Positions 1-4,815 of a DNA stretch of 7,158 nucleotides are shown in pieces. The DNA comes from an uncultured Clostridiaceae bacterium (GTDB lineage: Bacteria > Bacillota > Clostridia > Lachnospirales > Lachnospiraceae), in assembly GCA_949948825.1 (NCBI GenBank), contig CATLIJ010000129.1, forward strand, positions 1-7,158, given 5' to 3'. The notes beneath the pieces are model-generated. The model saw only the letters and a list, made by a program, of their open reading frames with translations, made no database searches and was not told where the DNA came from. The position numbers were made by a program, and so were the translations under genes. Each line of letters begins with the position of its first letter. Positions within the stretch are counted from its first letter, which is position 1.

Positions 1-119
1 GCCTTATAGCTGCCAGCAGCTGCATCTACAATCAATCCCAGATTATTAAAATGTCTGTCTGTATTTAAAATCACCATAACCAAAGCCTGAGGGCTTAGGC
101 GATACTCTTTCACAGCCAT
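1..119 (-). CDS. HipA-like kinase fragment, N-terminally truncated frame, 3' end outside window
   Basis: The frame starts at ATG 119 and is still open at the window edge (39 codons seen). A Shine-Dalgarno GAGGTG (133-128) sits 8 nt upstream, and an in-frame TAG near 158 rules out a much longer upstream start. Residues 19-28 read NTDRHFNNLG, which matches the catalytic loop of HipA/CtkA-type Ser/Thr kinases (catalytic Asp in TDRH, metal-binding Asn after it). In full-length family members this loop lies well over 100 residues into the protein, after the ATP-binding part; here only 18 residues precede it. The protein is therefore either a decayed remnant or a short C-lobe-only relative. It has its own promoter (161-189) and lies 98 bp downstream of ribH with no clear terminator between, so read-through from the rib operon is possible. 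The family assignment rests on one motif. Confidence 0.6.
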   Translation of the reverse strand, partial: MAVKEYRLSPQALVMVILNTDRHFNNLGLIVDAAAGSYK

Positions 120-160
120 AAATCCCTCACCTCTTCTCTGAATTTCTTTCTCTGCTCTCT

Positions 161-189
161 ATTATATCCATCCTCCCAGCATATCTCAA
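161..189 (-). promoter_or_regulatory. Sigma-A-type promoter for the HipA-like frame
   Basis: On the minus strand, TTGAGA (189-184) is followed after exactly 17 bp by TATAAT (166-161). Predicted transcription start is near 154, giving a leader of about 35 nt with the Shine-Dalgarno at 133-128. It lies in the gap after ribH and would give the HipA-like frame expression independent of the FMN-controlled operon. Confidence 0.7.
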
Positions 190-217
190 CCCTAAAGTTA
201 CAATTCAGGCAGAACCC

Positions 218-694
218 TTATCCTAACATCTCCATCAGATTCACCATCTCAATGGCAGACAATGCACAGTCATATCCTTTATTCCCTGCCTTGCTTCCTG
301 CCCTTGCGATTGCCTGTTCAATATTTTCCGTGGTAATCACTCCAAACAGCACCGGAATCCCTGTGGACAGCCCTACCTGGGCAATTCCCTTGGAGACCTC
401 GCTGCACACATAATCATAGTGAGTCGTATCGCCCCGGATCACGGCCCCCACGCAGATCACAGCATCATACCTGCCTGACTTTGCCATCCGTGCCGCGGCA
501 ACCGGAATCTCAAAGGCTCCCGGCACCCAGGCCGCGGTTATATTCTCCTCCTCCACTCCATGGCGCACCAGTCCGTCCACCGCACCGCCTAACAGCTTAT
601 TGACAATAATCTCATTAAAACGGGATGCCACAATTGCCACCCGCATTCCCTCCGGCGCTACTACCTTTCCTTCCAATACCTGAATGTTTCTCAT
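218..694 (-). CDS. ribH: 6,7-dimethyl-8-ribityllumazine synthase
   Basis: Lumazine synthase (beta subunit of the riboflavin synthase complex) condenses 5-amino-6-ribitylaminouracil with 3,4-dihydroxy-2-butanone 4-phosphate to give the direct precursor of riboflavin; family members form cytosolic pentamers or 60-mer capsids. The protein is 158 aa, normal for the family. Visible motifs: SRFNE (24-28, the substrate-stacking Phe), WVPGAFEIP (56-64), GAVIRGDTTHYDYV (83-96, with catalytic His92), TTENIEQA (121-128) and RAGSKAGNKG (131-140). The frame is open upstream to 844, but ATG 694 is chosen because GGAGGA (707-702) lies 7 nt before it and the family's N-terminus matches MRNIQVLEG. It is the last gene of the rib operon. 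Its first 80 nt are overlapped in another frame by the end of ribBA, so its translation may be coupled to ribBA or disturbed by it. Confidence 0.97.
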   Translation of the reverse strand: MRNIQVLEGKVVAPEGMRVAIVASRFNEIIVNKLLGGAVDGLVRHGVEEENITAAWVPGAFEIPVAAARMAKSGRYDAVICVGAVIRGDTTHYDYVCSEVSKGIAQVGLSTGIPVLFGVITTENIEQAIARAGSKAGNKGYDCALSAIEMVNLMEMLG

Positions 695-1922
695 AAAAAA
701 ATCCTCCTTCTTCACATCTGAATTTTTGGAAAATATGTCCCATTTTCTTTTGCTTGGTCTGCATATAAAACAAATCAAATGGCTGGGGCTCAATCTCAAT
801 GGGAACCCGCTCCCGGATCTCCAGTCCAAACTCTCCAATGCCATACACCTTTTCCGGATTATTGGTCAGAAGCCGCAGAGACTTTACTCCCAAATCCGAC
901 AAAATCTGAGCTCCAATCCAGTATTCCCTCAAATCCGGAGCAAATCCCAGCTTTACATTTGCCTCAACGGTATCATACCCCTGCTCCTGCAGCTCATAGG
1001 CCTTCAGCTTATTGATCAATCCAATTCCCCGGCCCTCCTGGCGCATATACAGCACCACACCCCGGCCCTCCTGCTCAATCTGCTTCATTGCCATCTGCAG
1101 CTGTTTTCCACAGTCACACCGCATAGACCCAAAGGTATCCCCGGTCAGACACTCGGAATGAACCCGGCACAGCACATTTTCCCCGTCTCCAAGCTCCCCC
1201 TTCACCAAAGCAACATGATGCTCCCCGGAAATGTCATTCACATACCCATAGATCCGGAAATGTCCGTATTGCGTGGGCATGTCAGCGCACGCCTCCTGAA
1301 TCACATGCTTCTCATATATCCGGCAGTAATCCTGTAAATCCCGGATGGTAATAAATTTCAAATCATATTCCCGGGCCAGCTTCCACAGGTTCTCTGTCCG
1401 CATCATGGTTCCGTCCTCCTCCATGATCTCACAGCAGATTCCGCATTCCTTCAGGCCTGCCAGACGGCACAAATCCACCGTGGCCTCGGTATGTCCGTTC
1501 CGCACCAGCACGCCGCCCGGTTTTGCAATCAGGGGAAACACATGCCCCGGCCTGCGGAAATCCTCTGGCCTTGTTCCCTCCTCCACACACTTTCTCATTG
1601 TATACGAACGCTCTGCTGCAGAGATTCCAGTGGAGGTATCCACATGGTCAATAGAAACCGTAAACGCGGTCTGATGATTGTCTGTGTTTTCCGCCACCAT
1701 AGGAGGCAGCCCCAGCTTTGCCGCAAAAGCCCCGCTCATTGGCGTACAAATAAGCCCCTTGGCATGACATGCCATAAAATTAATATTTTCCTGAGTGGCA
1801 AATTCTGCCGCACAGATCATATCCCCCTCATTCTCCCGGTCCGGATCATCTGTCACCAGCACAATCCTCCCTGCACGCAGCTCTTTAAGCGCCTCTTCCA
1901 CTGTGTTATACTTCTGCTTCAT
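615..1922 (-). CDS. ribBA: Bifunctional 3,4-dihydroxy-2-butanone 4-phosphate synthase / GTP cyclohydrolase II
   Basis: This cytosolic enzyme feeds both branches of riboflavin synthesis. Residues 1 to about 202 are DHBP synthase (ribulose 5-phosphate to the C4 unit plus formate), with the acidic loop DDPDRENEGD (25-34), RRPGHVFPL (123-131) and RNGHTEATVD (141-150). Residues from about 205 are GTP cyclohydrolase II (GTP to the diaminopyrimidine), with zinc ligands Cys258, Cys269 and Cys271 in SECLTGDTFGSMRCDCG, then MRQEGRGIGL (293-302) and LLTNNPEKV (351-359). GGAGG (1932-1928) lies 5 nt before ATG 1922. The recognisable homology ends near MGHIFQK (394-400); about 35 further residues run through the ribH ribosome binding site and start before the stop at 617-615. 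Total length is 435 aa against about 400 usually. The tail is low-complexity and probably not functional. The third residue of the acidic loop is Pro where Glu is common. Confidence 0.96.
   Translation of the reverse strand: MKQKYNTVEEALKELRAGRIVLVTDDPDRENEGDMICAAEFATQENINFMACHAKGLICTPMSGAFAAKLGLPPMVAENTDNHQTAFTVSIDHVDTSTGISAAERSYTMRKCVEEGTRPEDFRRPGHVFPLIAKPGGVLVRNGHTEATVDLCRLAGLKECGICCEIMEEDGTMMRTENLWKLAREYDLKFITIRDLQDYCRIYEKHVIQEACADMPTQYGHFRIYGYVNDISGEHHVALVKGELGDGENVLCRVHSECLTGDTFGSMRCDCGKQLQMAMKQIEQEGRGVVLYMRQEGRGIGLINKLKAYELQEQGYDTVEANVKLGFAPDLREYWIGAQILSDLGVKSLRLLTNNPEKVYGIGEFGLEIRERVPIEIEPQPFDLFYMQTKQKKMGHIFQKFRCEEGGFFYEKHSGIGRKGSSAGGNAGGNCGIPF
702..707 (-). promoter_or_regulatory. 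ribH ribosome binding site, inside the ribBA frame
   Basis: GGAGGA on the minus strand, 7 nt before ATG 694. It fixes the ribH start against the longer open frame. It is itself translated as Gly-Gly in the extended ribBA frame, so ribosomes finishing ribBA must pass over it. Confidence 0.85.
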
Positions 1923-1952
1923 TTCTTCCTCCAGCTTCCATATTGATTTGTT

Positions 1953-2627
1953 TTAAAATCCATACTCTTCCAGGATTTTCATTGTAATGCCTCCAGTTTC
2001 TTTCCTCTCATCCGGACACTCTGGTCCTCTCCTGCCAGAGCCTCTCTCCAAAAGCCGTTTTACATATTTTCCAATTAAATCGGTTTCCAGATTCACAAGC
2101 TCTCCCGGATGTTTTCCCAGCAATGTGGTCTCCTGTCCGGTATGGGGTATCACGGAAACCTGAAACCACCCTTCTCCCACTGCTGCCACAGTCAGGCTGA
2201 TTCCATCCATACAGATGGAACCCTTTTCCACAATCAGGTCCAGAAGCTCTTCTCCCGCCTCAACTGTGACCCACACAGCATTTTCTTCCTTTTTGAAAGA
2301 ACGGATCTTGCCGGTTCCGTCAATATGTCCGGACACCACATGTCCCCCAAAGCGTCCGTCTGCTGCCATAGCCCGTTCCAGATTTACCAGATCTCCATTT
2401 TTCCCCTGTCCAAGACTGCTTCTTCTTATGGTCTCTGCCATCACATCTGCCATAAATCCATCCTTCTGCAAAGAAACCACTGTGAGGCAAATGCCATTGA
2501 CTGCAATGCTGTCTCCAATCCTGGTCCCTTCCAAAACCTTTTTTGCCTGTATGGCAATGGTTCCTGAGCTGCCCTGCAGGGAAACATTCCGAATCCGCCC
2601 CAGTTCCTCTATAATTCCTGTAAACAT
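1953..2627 (-). CDS. ribE: Riboflavin synthase, alpha chain
   Basis: Dismutates two 6,7-dimethyl-8-ribityllumazine molecules to riboflavin and 5-amino-6-ribitylaminouracil, the last step of the pathway; cytosolic trimer, in Firmicutes often inside the RibH capsid. The protein is 224 aa, slightly longer than the usual 200-215. Two lumazine-binding barrels are visible. The first begins with the diagnostic MFTGIIE (1-7) and contains GDSIAVNGICLTV (38-50). The second runs from about residue 98, with VSGHIDGTG (98-106) and MDGISLTV (140-147). The C-terminal tail (about 195-224) is charged and ends ITMKILEEYGF, as often seen in Firmicutes. AAGGTGG (2644-2638), starting right after the ribD stop, serves as ribosome binding site 10 nt before ATG 2627. 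The gene lies 18 nt after ribD and 30 nt before ribBA, so all are one operon. The B. subtilis operon calls this gene ribE; other naming schemes use ribC. Confidence 0.97.
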   Translation of the reverse strand: MFTGIIEELGRIRNVSLQGSSGTIAIQAKKVLEGTRIGDSIAVNGICLTVVSLQKDGFMADVMAETIRRSSLGQGKNGDLVNLERAMAADGRFGGHVVSGHIDGTGKIRSFKKEENAVWVTVEAGEELLDLIVEKGSICMDGISLTVAAVGEGWFQVSVIPHTGQETTLLGKHPGELVNLETDLIGKYVKRLLERGSGRRGPECPDERKETGGITMKILEEYGF

Positions 2628-2645
2628 TTCGGCCCAACCACCTTT

Positions 2646-3764
2646 CTATTTCCCAAAGCTGCCCTGATTTGCGTGAATCACCTTGTATTCCAACAGCAAA
2701 TCCTCACGGATTCTCACCACATTTTCCAAAGCCAATCTGGCAGCCTCCTCTGGCAGCGCCGCCCCCAGGCCCGTAACCGGGGACTTAGCCTCTCTTCCGC
2801 CGAAAATCTTAGGCGCCACAAACACCTTCACCTCCTGCACGATTCCCGCAGCCAGAGCGCTCTCATTCAATTCCCCTCCCCCTTCCAGCAAAATACTGTC
2901 AATCCCCTGCCCTCCCAACAAAAACATCAGCTTCCCAAGATCCACCCGGCCCTGGCTGTCTGGCACTGAAATCACCTGAATGCCCATATCAATCAGCTGC
3001 TTTTCTTTCTCAGAATCCCCTGTACCGCAGGCCACTATGACAGGATATTGTCCGGCAGTCCGGCATATTCTGCTGTCCAGAGGAATCCGCAAACGACTGT
3101 CGCAAATAATCCGTATCGGGCTTTTCCTTCCCTCCTCCCTTACATTCAGCATAGGATCATCTGCAAGCACTGTTCCAATCCCAACCATAATTCCCATATA
3201 CTCATGGCGCATCCTCTGTACCATTCCCCTTGCCTCCTCCCCGGTAATCCACTTGGAAGCTCCTGTACAGGTAGCAATCTTCCCATCTAAAGTCATGGCA
3301 TACTTCATCACTACATACGGCAGCTTTGTCGTAATATAATGAAAAAACACCCGGTTTAACTGGTCGCATTCCTCCCGCAGAAAATCTGCCTCCACAATCA
3401 CTCCAGCCTTCCGCAGACATTCCGCTCCTTTTCCTGCCACCATTGGATTGGGATCTCTGGAACCAATGATTACCCTTTTGATTTTGTGTTCCAGAATTGC
3501 CTCGGTACAGGGAGGCGTTTTTCCATAATGGCAGCAGGGCTCCAGAGTCACATACATGTCAGCTCCCTCTGCCGGTTCAGTCAAAGCTCTAATGGCCTCC
3601 CGCTCTCCATGAAGTCCTCCGTATCGGGCGTGATACCCCTCCCCAATGATTCTCCCATTCTTTACAATCACCGCCCCCACAATTGGATTGGGGTTGGTCC
3701 ATCCCCGCCCCCGTTTTGCCAGCTCAATGGCCCGCTCCATATATACCCGGTCTGCCTTGTCCAT
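2646..3764 (-). CDS. ribD: Bifunctional diaminohydroxyphosphoribosylaminopyrimidine deaminase / 5-amino-6-(5-phosphoribosylamino)uracil reductase
   Basis: Carries out the second and third steps from GTP: zinc-dependent deamination of the pyrimidine, then NADPH-dependent reduction of the ribosyl side chain. At 372 aa it has normal length. The deaminase domain (about 5-148) shows NPxVG (26-30), the zinc/catalytic motif HGE (52-54, usually HAE) and EPCCHYGKTPPC (76-87) with zinc Cys77 and Cys86. The reductase domain (about 149-368) shows KYAMTLDGKIAT (154-165), SKWITG (170-175), GIGTVLADDP (195-204) and LLEGGGELN near residue 300. ATG 3764 is chosen because AAGGAG (3776-3771) lies 6 nt before it; an open frame extends to 3830, but those 22 residues have no homology and would be read from leader hairpins. 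It is the first gene of the FMN-riboswitch-controlled operon, about 275 nt downstream of the riboswitch terminator. Confidence 0.97.
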   Translation of the reverse strand: MDKADRVYMERAIELAKRGRGWTNPNPIVGAVIVKNGRIIGEGYHARYGGLHGEREAIRALTEPAEGADMYVTLEPCCHYGKTPPCTEAILEHKIKRVIIGSRDPNPMVAGKGAECLRKAGVIVEADFLREECDQLNRVFFHYITTKLPYVVMKYAMTLDGKIATCTGASKWITGEEARGMVQRMRHEYMGIMVGIGTVLADDPMLNVREEGRKSPIRIICDSRLRIPLDSRICRTAGQYPVIVACGTGDSEKEKQLIDMGIQVISVPDSQGRVDLGKLMFLLGGQGIDSILLEGGGELNESALAAGIVQEVKVFVAPKIFGGREAKSPVTGLGAALPEEAARLALENVVRIREDLLLEYKVIHANQGSFGK

Positions 3765-3770
3765 ATCTCT

Positions 3771-3776
3771 CTCCTT
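3771..3776 (-). promoter_or_regulatory. ribD ribosome binding site
   Basis: AAGGAG on the minus strand, 6 nt before ATG 3764. It decides the ribD start against the longer in-frame ATG at 3830. The leader hairpin at 3783-3806 ends only 7 nt upstream of it. Confidence 0.85.
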
Positions 3777-3782
3777 TATTTC

Positions 3783-3842
3783 CGCAGGCATTTGGCGAAT
3801 GCCGCGATGGGTGCTATGCGCCAGTGGCACATGACCAGCACC
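3783..3842 (-). other. Two strong hairpins in the ribD leader
   Basis: Read on the minus strand, 3842-3810 folds as AGCACC reversed onto GGTGCT, then a 4-nt one-sided bulge, then ATGTGCC paired with GGCGCAT around the loop ACT: 13 pairs with one G-U. Directly next, 3806-3783 folds as GGCATT/AATGCC around CGCCA, extended by three more pairs past one bulged base. Both lie between the second terminator-like hairpin and the ribD ribosome binding site. Neither is followed by a U-tract, so they are not terminators. They may be leader-RNA structure or part of a dispersed repeat; the function is unknown. Confidence 0.55.
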
Positions 3843-3917
3843 GACCGAAGCGGAGCCCAGACCAAATACTCCACAGATGAAATGTTCTTACAACCTTTGT
3901 TAATGAAAAATCTGCAT

Positions 3918-3949
3918 AAAAAATCCCCTGCAGACTCAATCTACAGGGG
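3918..3949 (-). terminator. Second terminator-like hairpin in the ribD leader
   Basis: The minus strand reads CCCCTGTAGA, loop TTGAG, TCTGCAGGGG, then A and TTTTTT: ten pairs (one G-U) and a six-T run, the form of an intrinsic terminator. It lies about 90 nt downstream of the riboswitch terminator and about 150 nt upstream of ribD. A competing 5-bp stem, GACTC (3956-3952) with GAGTC (3937-3933), uses part of the same bases. Whether it really stops transcription of the rib operon cannot be seen from sequence. Confidence 0.65.
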
Positions 3950-4040
3950 TGGAGTCGCTGGTTGCTTATGATTCGCTGTACCAGTACTGCATCCAGACAG
4001 AAAGTGAAGTTACGGTTCACAAAAGCAGCCCGTCCTGCCT

Positions 4041-4074
4041 AAAAAGGCTCTGAAATGGAATCCATTTCAGAGCC
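4041..4074 (-). terminator. Riboswitch-controlled intrinsic terminator of the rib operon
   Basis: On the minus strand, GGCTCTGAAATG pairs perfectly with CATTTCAGAGCC around the loop GATTC, and five T follow. It lies 76 nt downstream of the FMN aptamer and upstream of ribD, the standard arrangement in which FMN binding favours termination. The stem is unusually perfect: on DNA it is a palindrome of 14 bp arms around one base. Confidence 0.9.
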
Positions 4075-4150
4075 TGATCACTCTCGCGTCCTTAGGGCCT
4101 ATGTCCGGTATCTGTGCTCCTGTAATGCCCGGTCCAATGCCCGCGAAAAT

Positions 4151-4257
4151 ATCTTCCCTTTATCCAGACTATACTGTCGGCCCCGGAATCTAACCGGATC
4201 AACCTTTCGGCTCGCGGGCTGTACCGCCGGTGGGGACTTTCACCCCGCCCTGAAGAT
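4151..4257 (-). promoter_or_regulatory. FMN riboswitch (RFN element) aptamer
   Basis: The minus strand shows the conserved RFN core in order. The closing stem P1 is ATCTTC (4257-4252) with GAAGAT (4156-4151). Then come GGGCGGGGTGAAAGTCCCC, ACCGGCGGT, AGCCCGCGAGC, GATCCGGTTAGATTCCGG, GGCCGACAG and AGTCTGGAT. The variable P3 hairpin is almost absent: only a few bases separate GGCGGT from AGCCCGCG. The expression platform runs down to the terminator at 4041-4074. An 8-nt segment right after P1 (TCGCGGGC, 4146-4139) is exactly complementary to GCCCGCGA in the aptamer core (4219-4212) and could form the ligand-free fold. It senses FMN and controls ribD-ribE-ribBA-ribH. Confidence 0.97.
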
Positions 4258-4277
4258 CTTATTCTGTTTGTAAAATG

Positions 4278-4306
4278 ATTATAACTCATTCCAACCGTTT
4301 ATGCAA
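4278..4306 (-). promoter_or_regulatory. Promoter of the riboflavin operon
   Basis: On the minus strand TTGCAT (4306-4301) is separated by exactly 17 bp from a perfect TATAAT (4283-4278). Predicted start is near 4271, about 14 nt before the FMN aptamer, so the riboswitch is at the 5' end of the transcript. The promoter lies within the last codons of the upstream 126-aa gene, whose TAA stop is part of the -10 box. Confidence 0.85.
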
Positions 4307-4659
4307 TCGTTTTTTTTGACAGACCATCCTTTCTCATAAGTATCCAAATCCGGCTTACGCTTTGGCAGTGTAAACTCCTCCTTTCTGGCCTCCTTCAGCT
4401 TTTTTGACACCTCCAGAATCCGTTCCTCCATCTTTTCAAGCTTCTCCACAGAGCTGCTGCCTCCATCTGTCCCAGTGCTTTTCATCAAAAGCATCTCACT
4501 TTGAAGCTGCTGCTGTTTCACCTGAAGCTCCTTCACCTGACTGCCAGATACCAATTCATGGTTTTGTTTTCCTGGAAAACGATTTTGGCCGGATTGGAGC
4601 TTGTTTTCCTTCCTCATGGTCAGGGGATTCACATACCCTGCTTTCACCTGCATTGACAT
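4279..4659 (-). CDS. Uncharacterised 126-aa coiled-coil protein
   Basis: I do not recognise this protein. It is very likely expressed: GGAGGT (4672-4667) lies 7 nt before ATG 4659 and a promoter lies just upstream (4714-4686). It is rich in Lys, Glu and Gln. Two probable coiled-coil helices (about 38-60 and 71-95) are joined by a Gly/Ser-rich linker (61-70), so a helical hairpin is plausible. The N-terminus (1-35) is basic and polar, and the C-terminus (96-126) contains LPKRKPDLDTYEKG. There is no signal peptide or membrane segment, so it is probably cytosolic. The coil layout faintly recalls FlxA-like small proteins, but no specific motif supports that. It lies 156 bp downstream of the kinase gene, behind a possible LytTR operator, so it may be a target of that system. 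No terminator separates it from the rib leader, and its last codons carry the rib promoter. An eight-A run (4317-4310) lies near its end. Confidence 0.8.
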   Translation of the reverse strand: MSMQVKAGYVNPLTMRKENKLQSGQNRFPGKQNHELVSGSQVKELQVKQQQLQSEMLLMKSTGTDGGSSSVEKLEKMEERILEVSKKLKEARKEEFTLPKRKPDLDTYEKGWSVKKNDCINGWNEL

Positions 4660-4685
4660 ACATTACACCTCCGTTTTTATAGTCA

Positions 4686-4714
4686 CTTATCATATCGGAG
4701 TTTGTTCCTGTCAA
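4686..4714 (-). promoter_or_regulatory. Promoter for the 126-aa coiled-coil gene
   Basis: On the minus strand a perfect TTGACA (4714-4709) is 17 bp from GATAAG (4691-4686), a -10 with four of six consensus bases. Predicted start is near 4679, just upstream of the Shine-Dalgarno at 4672-4667, giving a very short leader. The weak -10 beside a perfect -35 fits a promoter that could need an activator. Confidence 0.55.
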
Positions 4715-4765
4715 AATAGTCCGGATACGTGAACGGTCCTGCCAGCTTCGCCAACGGCTTCCCTC

Positions 4766-4796
4766 TCTGACAGATCTTTTGCATCCTTCTGACAGA
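4766..4796 (-). promoter_or_regulatory. Pair of direct repeats, possible LytTR operator
   Basis: TCTGTCAGA occurs twice on the minus strand (4796-4788 and 4774-4766), separated by 13 bp, a 22-bp period close to two helix turns. LytTR regulators such as AgrA bind pairs of roughly 9-bp direct repeats with 12-13 bp spacers. A LytTR regulator is encoded upstream in the same window. The repeats lie about 50 bp upstream of the -35 at 4714, further than in the classic cases, and the repeat sequence is not a clear match to any known LytTR consensus. Assignment is by geometry and context. Confidence 0.4.
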
Positions 4797-4815
4797 AATC
4801 ACATTGCGGATAAAA

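Noticed and set aside
190..217. Possible terminator after ribH
   Set aside because: No inverted repeat with a U-tract could be found between the ribH stop and the downstream promoter.
684..1946. Several long plus-strand frames opposite ribBA
   Set aside because: Antisense shadows: the minus strand carries unambiguous conserved riboflavin enzymes, and the plus frames have no motifs.
1595..1960. Pro in place of the usual Glu in the RibBA acidic loop (DDPDRENEGD)
   Set aside because: All other catalytic residues are present and I believe this variant occurs in other Firmicutes, so it is not evidence of a defective enzyme.
2320..2637. 105-codon minus-strand frame overlapping ribE
   Set aside because: Shadow of ribE in another frame; no family resemblance and no independent expression signals.
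3814..4020. 68-codon minus-strand frame in the ribD leader starting at GTG 4020
   Set aside because: No ribosome binding site, no recognisable protein, and it runs through the terminator-like hairpin and the hairpin at 3810-3842; better explained as structured leader or repeat.
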